Positions 1 through 7,825 of a DNA stretch of 64,000 nucleotides are shown piece after piece. Position numbers and translations under genes: made by a program. The notes below the pieces were generated by a model. It worked only from the letters and a program-made list of their open reading frames with translations, ran no database searches and was not told where the DNA came from. This DNA comes from JACJWR01 sp963842975 (lineage in GTDB: Bacteria > Actinomycetota > Actinomycetes > S36-B12 > UBA10799), in the NCBI GenBank assembly GCA_963842975.1, contig CAWJIH010000009.1, positions 248,001-312,000 of the forward strand. The letters are read 5' to 3'. Positions within the stretch are counted from its first letter, which is position 1, and every line of letters starts with the position of its first letter.

Positions 1-986
1 GCGTCTGTCCGATCGCGCACAGTGTGCTGCCGTTCGCGATCCAACCGCTCCAGCACGGTTCGCAAGGCACCTGATCGGCGCAGATACTCCAAATGTGTGC
101 GCTCCTGCGACAACCGACTCGCGATCCGGTGCCTCATGGTGGCCCTGGCCTCGGCGATGCGCAGTTGCTCTTCGGCTAGATCCGGGACCACGCTGCGTGC
201 GGCGTCAGTAGGCGTTGATGCCCGCAGGTCGGCCACGTCGTCCAGGATGGGCCGGTCACGCTCGTGGCCGATCGCGCTGATGATCGGGGTGGTTGCATTA
301 GCTGCGGCGCGCACCAACGCCTCGTTGCTGAAAGGCAGCAAGTCCTCCACTGAGCCGCCACCCCGAGTAACGATGATCACGTCCACGTCTGGCTGGCGGT
401 CCAACTCTTCCAACGCTTCGGTGACCGCACTGACCGCAGCGTTGCCCTGTACGGCGACCTCGCGGATTTCAAACTGAACTCCTGGCCAACGCTTGGTCGC
501 GTTCACGGTCACGTCTCGCTCAGCTTCCGAGTTGCGCCCGCAGATCAATCCGATCCGCTGGGGGAGAAAGGGAATCGGCCGTTTGCGTTCTGGGGCGAAC
601 AGTCCCTCCGCCTCCAGCAGTCGCCGCAGCTGCTCAAGCCGCGCTAGTAGCTCACCGAGCCCCACTGCCTTGATCTGGCGGGCACGAAGGTGCAGATCGC
701 CGCGTTTGCTCCAGTATTCGACACCGGCATTGACCACCACTCGCGCGCCGTCAGACACTGGTGGATTCATCGCCTTGACCATGGGCGCGGGAGCCACCAA
801 CGAGATCGACGCGTCGGTTTCGACGTCGCGCAGGCGCATGAAGACCAGTTGCGCACCGGGGCGGATTCGCACCTCGCTGAGTTGGCCTTCAACCCAGACG
901 CTGCCTAGTTTGCGGATCCACGAGGCCAACGACTGACCGACTGAGGCGACTGACAGCGGTGCCTGCTCGCTGTTCGCCAACCCCAT
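1..986 (-). CDS. xseA: Exodeoxyribonuclease VII large subunit (3' end outside window)
   Basis: Large subunit of exonuclease VII, which degrades single-stranded DNA into oligonucleotides in the cytoplasm. About 328 residues are visible and the frame is still open at base 1, so the last part of a roughly 400-residue protein is missing. The N-terminus (SLASWIRKLGSVWVEGQLSE) is the OB-fold domain. The middle carries GLICGRNSEAERDV and VIIVTRGGGSVEDLLPF followed by AIGHERDRPILDDVADLRA, the conserved catalytic-domain signatures. I chose the ATG at 986 because TACCCT (minus strand) lies exactly 7 nt upstream, which matches other leaderless starts here. xseB would be expected beyond the left edge. 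It is divergent from ispH, the usual actinobacterial arrangement. Confidence 0.93.
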   Translation of the reverse strand, partial: MGLANSEQAPLSVASVGQSLASWIRKLGSVWVEGQLSEVRIRPGAQLVFMRLRDVETDASISLVAPAPMVKAMNPPVSDGARVVVNAGVEYWSKRGDLHLRARQIKAVGLGELLARLEQLRRLLEAEGLFAPERKRPIPFLPQRIGLICGRNSEAERDVTVNATKRWPGVQFEIREVAVQGNAAVSAVTEALEELDRQPDVDVIIVTRGGGSVEDLLPFSNEALVRAAANATTPIISAIGHERDRPILDDVADLRASTPTDAARSVVPDLAEEQLRIAEARATMRHRIASRLSQERTHLEYLRRSGALRTVLERLDRERQHTVRDRTD

Positions 987-993
987 GGGTGTC

Positions 994-999
994 AGGGTA
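994..999 (-). promoter_or_regulatory. -10 element of xseA (leaderless)
   Basis: TACCCT on the minus strand, separated by 7 nt from the xseA ATG, so transcription should begin at or next to the start codon. No convincing -35 box is visible. Confidence 0.45.
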
Positions 1000-1107
1000 C
1001 GAGATGGCAACGCTGGAAACCTCTGGCGACGTCCCCGATGGGTCTTCGTTGGGCCGCGCTGCCGCACTCAGTGGGTATGACCGGTGTCGCGTTGCGCTGT
1101 CGGCACC

Positions 1108-1113
1108 TACCAT
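1108..1113 (+). promoter_or_regulatory. -10 element of ispH (near-leaderless)
   Basis: TACCAT ends 6 nt before the ispH ATG, and no Shine-Dalgarno sequence is present, so leaderless initiation is the simplest reading. Confidence 0.4.
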
Positions 1114-1119
1114 TGACCT

Positions 1120-2079
1120 ATGTCAGACAAGAAAGTTCTCCTTGCCGCTCCGCGCGGCTACTGTGCCGGCGTCGATCGGGCTGTGGTCACGGTGGTGAAA
1201 GCGCTAGACCTCTACGGACCCCCGGTGTACGTGCGCAAAGAGATCGTGCACAACCGGCACGTCGTCCAAACGCTGGAGAAGCGGGGCGCAATCTTTGTCG
1301 ACGAAACCAGTGAGGTGCCAGAGGGCTCGGTGGTGGTGTTCAGCGCCCACGGAGTTGCCCCGACGGTGTACGCCGAAGCCGAGGCGCGGAACCTGAAGTC
1401 GATCGATGCCACCTGCCCGCTGGTCACAAAAGTCCACAACGAGGCGAAAAGGTTCGCAGCCGAGGGCTACCAGATTCTACTCATTGGCCACGACGGCCAT
1501 GAGGAAGTCGAAGGGACGATGGGGGAGGCGCCGGACGCCATCACCCTCGTTGAGCATCCCGACGACGCAGATCGGGTTGAGCTCGATCCGGATCGGCCGA
1601 CAGCCTGGCTATCGCAGACAACCTTGTCGGTGGACGAGACGATGGCCACGGTGGATCGGCTGCGCACCCGACTGCCCCTGCTGGTGGACCCTCCCAGCGA
1701 TGACATCTGTTACGCCACCCAAAACCGCCAACTGGCAGTGAAACAAATCGCCCCGCAGTGCGACGTGCTGATTGTGGTTGGTTCCGGTAACTCGTCGAAC
1801 TCCGTTCGGTTGGCAGAAGTCGGTCTCGAGGCCGGCGCCGCTCGCGCCTACCGCGTCGACTTTGCCGAAGAGCTTCAGCCAGAGTGGCTGGAAGGCGCCG
1901 AAGTCGTGGGGCTCACCTCGGGTGCGTCAGTGCCCGAGGAATTGGTGGACGGGGTGCTGGAGTGGCTGGCCGCTCGCGGGTTTGGTGACGTCGAGATTGC
2001 GATGGCCGCAGAGGAAAAACTCACCTTCGCGTTGCCACCAGAACTCCGCCGGGACCTCAAGGCCGCCGGGAAGGTGTGA
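1120..2079 (+). CDS. ispH: 4-hydroxy-3-methylbut-2-enyl diphosphate reductase
   Basis: Last enzyme of the MEP isoprenoid pathway. It reductively dehydroxylates HMBPP to IPP and DMAPP using a [4Fe-4S] cluster. The 319-residue length is normal. The three cluster cysteines lie in conserved contexts: PRGYCAGVDRAV (Cys15), DATCPLV and DDICYATQNRQ. The substrate-binding VVGSGNSSNSVRL and a TSGASVPEELV stretch are also present. The gene is divergent from xseA and convergent with the DUF6542 gene. A second MEP-pathway gene, ispE, lies about 20 kb downstream. Confidence 0.97.
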   Translation: MSDKKVLLAAPRGYCAGVDRAVVTVVKALDLYGPPVYVRKEIVHNRHVVQTLEKRGAIFVDETSEVPEGSVVVFSAHGVAPTVYAEAEARNLKSIDATCPLVTKVHNEAKRFAAEGYQILLIGHDGHEEVEGTMGEAPDAITLVEHPDDADRVELDPDRPTAWLSQTTLSVDETMATVDRLRTRLPLLVDPPSDDICYATQNRQLAVKQIAPQCDVLIVVGSGNSSNSVRLAEVGLEAGAARAYRVDFAEELQPEWLEGAEVVGLTSGASVPEELVDGVLEWLAARGFGDVEIAMAAEEKLTFALPPELRRDLKAAGKV

Positions 2080-2092
2080 TCAAAGCGGTGGA

Positions 2093-2614
2093 TTAGGTGC
2101 TGGGCGGCGACACCGAGGCGTGTTCGGGTTCGTGTTCCTTGCGCGCCGAAATCCGGCGGACGATCATGATGACGAGTGCCACTCCCGTGCCGAGAAATAC
2201 CCATTGGGCGTTGAAGGCCAAGCCGGAGAGAATCGTGGTGGCCTGCAGCAGCCAGAAGTTGCCACTGGAACCCACTACGGCCAGTTGTGCCGACAGCAGC
2301 ACCGCGAACAGATAGGCGAGCGGCGGGGAGATTATGGCCGTGATGAGGTCTTTCCGGCGCAGCGTGAGGGCCACCAGGGCACACAAGATCGTGAATACGG
2401 TTCCGGTGAGCCAGCCGAGAGTTCCGGATACAGACATTTCCAGGAACGCAGCCAGGGTGGTGCCGACGGAAATGACACCAAATCCGCCCCAGGAGGTGAC
2501 GCGCAAGAGACGATATGCGGCTGGGTTGCGCGGGAGTGGCGAGGTTGGACACCGTCGGCTGATCCTTTTCCAATGTCGTGTGCTCACCCTGCTGGGGCGC
2601 AGGCGTCGTTTCAT
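2093..2614 (-). CDS. DUF6542-type membrane protein, probable frameshift near its N-terminus
   Basis: Small actinobacterial membrane protein of unknown function that is commonly found beside ispH/xseA. About four hydrophobic segments occupy residues 45-160 (GGFGVISVGTTLAAFLEM, LGWLTGTVFTILCALVAL, TAIISPPLAYLFAVLLSAQL, WVFLGTGVALVIMIV), followed by a charged tail. The first ~35 residues from the ATG at 2614 are Arg-rich with poor codon usage. An overlapping frame that starts at a GTG at 2681 has strongly GC-rich third positions and a plausible Pro/Thr-rich N-terminus down to about 2530. The real protein probably begins at 2681 and changes frame between roughly 2520 and 2540 because of one extra base. 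Confidence 0.75.
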   Translation of the reverse strand: MKRRLRPSRVSTRHWKRISRRCPTSPLPRNPAAYRLLRVTSWGGFGVISVGTTLAAFLEMSVSGTLGWLTGTVFTILCALVALTLRRKDLITAIISPPLAYLFAVLLSAQLAVVGSSGNFWLLQATTILSGLAFNAQWVFLGTGVALVIMIVRRISARKEHEPEHASVSPPST

Positions 2615-2773
2615 CCCCAGGGTAGGGGGCGCCGGTGCTGGGGAGCACAGGGGTGTTGCCGCTTGTCGACAGGAAACTCACCCAACGAAGCGTAGGCTAC
2701 CCGCGGCCCGATACCCGAGATTGACGGTACTCGAATTGGTGGCATCGAAACGCCCGGATGGCGAGGAGTCGGT

Positions 2774-3913
2774 TCAGCCGGTGTCGTGGAGCGGATCAAT
2801 GCGACGGACATCTGTGTCGATCGCGGCCAAATCAGCGATTCCATCCCACTGTGACCCATGTTCGGACAGTCGTCGAGAAACCGGGCGGATTCGTGACTGC
2901 CAACTCCCCACGACTTTGTTGTACGCCGCGAGGGTTCCATCGAGTCGGGTGCCGAGGAGTTGCAGATGGCCTGCCAGCATCCCTACTCGGGACACGGCTT
3001 CGTGTGCCAGAGTCAGAATCTCCTCGGCGCCCGCTGCGGCGCGGTCTTCTTGCCAGGCCAACGCGACAACTCGGAGCAGAGCCATGAGGGTGGATGGGGT
3101 CGCGAGGATGACCCCGGCATCCCCGGCGTGGTCGACGATCTGCGGATCCGCGCGTAGGGCCGCCGCGAGAAGGTCGTCGGCGGGCAGGAACAGCACGACG
3201 AAGTCGGGAGTCTCAGCTAGGTGCGCGGCGTAGTCCTTCCCCGCGAGGTCCTTGATTCGACTCCGGACGGCCAACGCGTGGGCTTTGAGCGCCTCCGGGC
3301 TGGGTTCGGCGTCGCTATCCTCCGCTTCGAGCAGGGCCGCAAGTGGCACCTTGGCGTCGATGACGACCCGGCGGCCTGCGCCAAGGTCGATGATCATGTC
3401 TGGCCGAAGGCGGCCTCCGGCTTCGCCCGGCTGGGCGCGGTAGGTGACGCCTTCGAGCAGGCCCGCGCTTTGCACGATGCGCGTCAGTTGGACCTCACCC
3501 CACTTGCCGCGCAGGCCGGGGTTGCGCAGTGCCGCCGCCACACCCGAGGTCTGTTTCGCCAGGTCGCGGTTCGATGCCTCGATAGTGGCGAGTTGGGCCT
3601 CAATCCGACCCATCCCGGTTGCCCTCGTTTGGTCAGCGCGGGCGACCGCGGCTTGCAGCTCGGACAGTGTGGCTCGCATGGGTGTCACTAGCGAGGCAAC
3701 CTCGCCTGCCTGCCGCGAGCGGCTCTCCGCCTCGTCCAAGCGGGCGCGCCAGTGGTGCTCGCCGGCCTCCAACTCGGCCTGCTTGGAAGCTAGTTCGAGG
3801 GCTGCGGTGGACTCCGCCTCGGCCCGGCCCCAGCGGGTCCCCACGAGCAGGCCGACGATGACCCCGACCACAACCCCAAGGATGGTCAGAAATGCGACCG
3901 CGAAGTTTTCCAT
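2774..3913 (-). CDS. rmuC: RmuC family protein (DNA recombination protein)
   Basis: RmuC-family protein, thought to be a restriction-endonuclease-fold nuclease that limits inversions at repeats. The ATG at 3913 gives 379 residues. An N-terminal membrane anchor (residues 3-25, FAVAFLTILGVVVGVIVGLL) is followed by an Ala/Glu-rich coiled coil (about 30-110). The RmuC core follows with LRNPGLRGKWGEVQLTRIV, RPDMIIDLGAGRRVVIDAKV, ETPDFVVLFLPADDLLAAAL and ATPSTLMALLRVVALAWQ. The frame extends 30 nt further upstream, but the ATG places the anchor directly at the N-terminus. It is divergent from ychF with a short shared intergenic region. Confidence 0.9.
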   Translation of the reverse strand: MENFAVAFLTILGVVVGVIVGLLVGTRWGRAEAESTAALELASKQAELEAGEHHWRARLDEAESRSRQAGEVASLVTPMRATLSELQAAVARADQTRATGMGRIEAQLATIEASNRDLAKQTSGVAAALRNPGLRGKWGEVQLTRIVQSAGLLEGVTYRAQPGEAGGRLRPDMIIDLGAGRRVVIDAKVPLAALLEAEDSDAEPSPEALKAHALAVRSRIKDLAGKDYAAHLAETPDFVVLFLPADDLLAAALRADPQIVDHAGDAGVILATPSTLMALLRVVALAWQEDRAAAGAEEILTLAHEAVSRVGMLAGHLQLLGTRLDGTLAAYNKVVGSWQSRIRPVSRRLSEHGSQWDGIADLAAIDTDVRRIDPLHDTG

Positions 3914-3966
3914 GCCGACGATGATGCACCCTCCCTCCGACAACGAACCCGAAGCCGAGCCCCGCG

Positions 3967-3972
3967 TAGGGT
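3967..3972 (+). promoter_or_regulatory. -10 element of ychF (leaderless)
   Basis: TAGGGT ends exactly 7 nt before the GTG at 3980. This spacing supports that GTG, which gives the family-typical MSLTIGIVGLPNVGKS N-terminus, over the in-frame GTG at 3971. Confidence 0.5.
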
Positions 3973-3979
3973 GGTCGCC

Positions 3980-5054
<1,075 letters not shown>

Positions 5055-5056
5055 CG

Positions 5057-5083
5057 GGGCTGAAGTCGGGGGCTTCCCAGCCC
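5057..5083. repeat. Imperfect inverted repeat between ychF and the toxin-antitoxin pair
   Basis: GGGCTGAAG and CTTCCCAGCCC can pair with a 2-nt bulge around a 7-nt loop, directly upstream of the TAGAAT -10 box of the antitoxin gene. It could be an autoregulatory operator for the antitoxin, as is common for Phd/RelE modules, or the ychF terminator, although no T-run follows. Confidence 0.35.
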
Positions 5084-5092
5084 TCAGCGCGC

Positions 5093-5098
5093 TAGAAT
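5093..5098 (+). promoter_or_regulatory. -10 element of the toxin-antitoxin operon (leaderless)
   Basis: TAGAAT is separated by 7 nt from the antitoxin ATG at 5106, and no Shine-Dalgarno sequence is present. Confidence 0.5.
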
Positions 5099-5105
5099 TC
5101 TGTAC

Positions 5106-5384
5106 ATGAACACCATTCCGCTCGCGGAGGCCCGGGCGCAACTGTCCCGCCTGATCGACGAGGCTATCCGCACGCATGAGCGAGTCGAGGTCACCCGCAA
5201 GGGTCGCAGGGCCGCGGTGCTCCTCAGCGCCGAGGACTACGACTCGATCATGGAAACTCTGGACATCCTCGCGGACGCCCACGAGGTTCGCGCCATAGCC
5301 GAGGCCCAATCGCAGTTACTAGCCGGCGAGAGCTACTCCAAGTCGGAGGTGGAGGCGGCCATGCGGGTCGCGGGGCGTCTGTGA
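5106..5384 (+). CDS. Phd/YefM-family antitoxin
   Basis: A 92-residue antitoxin. The N-terminal Phd/YefM DNA-binding and dimerisation fold is recognisable from PLAEARAQLSRLIDEA and TRKGRRAAVLLSAEDYDSI (residues 5-45), followed by an acidic helical tail that should wrap the toxin. The stop overlaps the GTG start of the downstream RelE toxin by 4 nt, so the pair is translationally coupled with antitoxin first. Such antitoxins usually repress their own promoter, and an imperfect inverted repeat sits just upstream of the -10 box. Confidence 0.88.
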   Translation: MNTIPLAEARAQLSRLIDEAIRTHERVEVTRKGRRAAVLLSAEDYDSIMETLDILADAHEVRAIAEAQSQLLAGESYSKSEVEAAMRVAGRL

Positions 5385-5647
5385 GTTACGAGGTACGTCT
5401 GTCGCGCCAGGCGAAACGTGCACTCACTGACGATCTGCCCGAGGCTGTTGCGGCAGCATGTTTCGAGTTCGTCTATGGGCCACTTGCGGAGGACCCCCAC
5501 CGGGTGGGCAAGCGACTTCACGAACCGCTGTCGGACCTGTTCGCGGCCCGTCGAGGCGAGTTCCGGGTCGTCTACGCCGTCCTGGAGGGGCAGGTCGTCG
5601 TCCAGGTCGTCACCATCCGGCATCGGCGGGATGCCTACCGGACCTAG
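5381..5647 (+). CDS. RelE/ParE-family toxin
   Basis: An 88-residue RelE-fold protein, likely a ribosome-dependent mRNA interferase neutralised by the upstream antitoxin. Visible family features are YEVRLSRQAKRAL at the start, GKRLHEPLSDLFAARRGEFRVVYAV in the centre (quoted in part; core RRGEFRVVY) and a C-terminal IRHRRDAYR carrying the basic and Tyr residues typical of active RelE. The start is GTG, overlapping the antitoxin stop. The module stands alone between ychF and an ABC transporter and shows no sign of truncation. Confidence 0.88.
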   Translation: MSYEVRLSRQAKRALTDDLPEAVAAACFEFVYGPLAEDPHRVGKRLHEPLSDLFAARRGEFRVVYAVLEGQVVVQVVTIRHRRDAYRT

Positions 5648-5763
5648 GGTTCACGCCTCACTGGTGTTGTCTGGCGTCGGAACCGAGTCGAATTCAGGTT
5701 CAACGACTGACGGATCCACCGTCGTGGGGGCGTGGCCGCACGCGCGTGCGCCACCTGCCAGCC

Positions 5764-6591
5764 TCACGAGCGCGAAACACGTCCTCGCAACGCAAGGAAC
5801 GCCAGAGTGTGGCTCACCAAGGCCACGGCCACAATCGCAATCGTTCCTTGGAGCAACGGCGTCAACTGCCACCCGTCGGTGAGCAGGGACCGCAGCGCCG
5901 CCAGCACGTAGGTCACCGGGTTGTAGGTGGCGACGGTGGAGAGCCAGCCGGTCAGTGCCTCCTGCGGTAGGAACGAAGTGGTGAGGAAGGCGAACGGGAA
6001 GAACAGCAGGAAACTGGAGTTGACGGCCGCTGGGTTGCCGGTTTTGAGCGCGATTGCGTAGGGGAAACCGGTGAAGGCTAGCCCCCAGAGCCCGGCAAGG
6101 AGCAGGAAGAGCAAGACACCCGCGATACCGGTGGCAAACTGCACGCCGATGATCGCCCCGAAGATCAGCACCGGGATGGACAGGGCAATGACCAGCGCGA
6201 AGTCGGCCACCATGAGTCCGAGCAGCAGGGCTGGGCGGCTCATCGGGGTGAGGAGCAGGCGGTCGAAGTAGCCGTCGTTGATGTCGCTCACAAGCGCACT
6301 CGCCCGTGAGATGCCGGTGACCGCGAAGATGATGGCAACAGGCAGTTGGAACGCCTTGAAGTCGCTCACACCGACCGCTTCAGCGACATTCGTCAGCGCA
6401 CCGACGTTCACGATGAAGAAGAACAGCGGAACGATCAGGGCGGGGATGATTGCTTCGGGTTCGCGGGGGATCTGCCGCAGCGCCCGGATCGCAACCGAGG
6501 TCAGGTCGCGCACGAACCCAGCGTGCCGGGCGACGATCGCACTGTTGCCCAGGCCGCCGTCGGCCGTCACAGTAGGACTACTCGTGGTCAT
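5764..6591 (-). CDS. ABC-2 type transporter permease (DrrB-like)
   Basis: A 275-residue integral membrane subunit with six predicted hydrophobic spans (for example AIIPALIVPLFFFIVNVGAL, LMVADFALVIALSIPVLIFG, IAGVLLFLLLAGLWGLAF). The ABC-2 family segment is visible around DGYFDRLLLTPMSRPALLLG, and FLTTSFLPQEALTGWLSTVA precedes the last spans. It pairs with the ATPase encoded immediately upstream; the start codon overlaps the ATPase stop by 4 nt. DrrAB-like systems export drugs or lipids, but the substrate here cannot be told from sequence. Confidence 0.9.
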   Translation of the reverse strand: MTTSSPTVTADGGLGNSAIVARHAGFVRDLTSVAIRALRQIPREPEAIIPALIVPLFFFIVNVGALTNVAEAVGVSDFKAFQLPVAIIFAVTGISRASALVSDINDGYFDRLLLTPMSRPALLLGLMVADFALVIALSIPVLIFGAIIGVQFATGIAGVLLFLLLAGLWGLAFTGFPYAIALKTGNPAAVNSSFLLFFPFAFLTTSFLPQEALTGWLSTVATYNPVTYVLAALRSLLTDGWQLTPLLQGTIAIVAVALVSHTLAFLALRGRVSRS

Positions 6592-7586
6592 GGGTTGGTC
6601 CCCTCGGTGGTCGTGTCGGCCGAATCGAGACTCTCGCTGCGCTCGGCGATGCGGGCGCCGGTGACGGAGAGGAAGACGTCGTCCAGGGTGGGCGTGCGCA
6701 GCGAGAGCTGACGCACCGCCACATGCTCATCGACGTTGGACAACGCCACCGCCACCGGGCTGATTGCGGCCGGGCCGTCGCTCACAGCGACAGTCAACTC
6801 CGAGCCGTTGATATCGACTCGATCCACCGCCTCGAGCGGTGCCAGCGCGGCTCGGGCGGCCTCGGGGTCGCCGTCCACCACAGCCACCACCAGATCCGTG
6901 CCGATGGACCTCTTCAACTCCTCGGGCGTCCCCTCGGCCACAAGGTGGCCCTTGTCGATGATCCCGACCCGATCAGCCAATTCGTCGGCCTCCTCCAGAT
7001 ACTGCGTGGTGAGGAACACCGTCATACCCAACTCCTCGTTGAGTCGACGCACTTCGTCCCACACCTTGGCCCGGCTCACCGGATCAAGACCGGTGGTGGG
7101 TTCGTCTAGGAAGAGCACGCGCGGGTTGTGCACCAGCGCCAGTGCGAGGTCGAGTCGACGTTTCATGCCGCCGGAATAGGTGCTCACCCGGTCATCCAAG
7201 GCGTCGCCGAGGTCGATCAAGCCCCGTAATTCGTCCAACCTTTGCCGGGTCTCCGACTTGTTCAACCCGTAGAAACGCCCCTGCAGCATGAGCATTTCCA
7301 CACCGGACTGCTTCGGATCCAAGGCCGCCTCCTGCAACGCCACGCCAATCCGCAGGCGCACCTGATCCGGCTGTGACGCGACATCGAAGCCAGCCACAGT
7401 CGCACGCCCCCCGGTCGGCGCGATGAGTGTGCACAGAACTCTGGTTAGGGTTGACTTGCCCGCACCATTGGGTCCGAGGAAGCCGTAGATCTCGCCCTGA
7501 TCCACGGTGAGGCTGACTCCGTCCACGGCCTTGTTGGAGCCGAAATAGCGCTGGACGCCCTGGGCGTCGATCTCAGGTGTGCTCAT
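6588..7586 (-). CDS. ABC transporter ATP-binding protein (DrrA-like)
   Basis: A 332-residue ATPase with Walker A GPNGAGKST, Q-loop region VALQEAALD, signature YSGGMKRRLDLALAL, Walker B RVLFLDEPTTGLDP and switch region TTQYLEEADELADRV. The ~100-residue C-terminal extension ending in LRTPTLDDVFLSVTG is the DrrA-type regulatory domain. It forms a two-gene operon with the permease. The minus-strand TAGTCT about 9 nt before the ATG may be its -10 box. Confidence 0.93.
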   Translation of the reverse strand: MSTPEIDAQGVQRYFGSNKAVDGVSLTVDQGEIYGFLGPNGAGKSTLTRVLCTLIAPTGGRATVAGFDVASQPDQVRLRIGVALQEAALDPKQSGVEMLMLQGRFYGLNKSETRQRLDELRGLIDLGDALDDRVSTYSGGMKRRLDLALALVHNPRVLFLDEPTTGLDPVSRAKVWDEVRRLNEELGMTVFLTTQYLEEADELADRVGIIDKGHLVAEGTPEELKRSIGTDLVVAVVDGDPEAARAALAPLEAVDRVDINGSELTVAVSDGPAAISPVAVALSNVDEHVAVRQLSLRTPTLDDVFLSVTGARIAERSESLDSADTTTEGTNP

Positions 7587-7825
7587 AGGGGGACAAGACT
7601 AGTGGAGCCCCACGACTCGGGCACTAGTCGCAACCCGGCCGAAGCGGATCTGCCAAACAAACTGGAGCCGGAACCTCTAGATTGCTTCAAGAAGAGTCGA
7701 AGTCACTTGCAAGAGTTGGGTAAAGGCACTTCGCTAGCGACGGGCACCAACTGGCGCGAGATCGCAGCGGTCACCCTTGTTTCCGTTGCGCAGGTACCCC
7801 GATGCATTCCGATGAAGAGGTGAAG

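Noticed and set aside
1875..2681. 268-codon minus-strand frame over ispH and the DUF6542 gene
   Set aside because: Its downstream two-thirds are an antisense/out-of-frame shadow; only the first ~45 codons have coding-like composition and are treated as the likely DUF6542 N-terminus.
7602..7823. 73-codon plus-strand frame before the EAL gene
   Set aside because: Low-quality codon usage and no family; lies in the promoter region between divergent genes.
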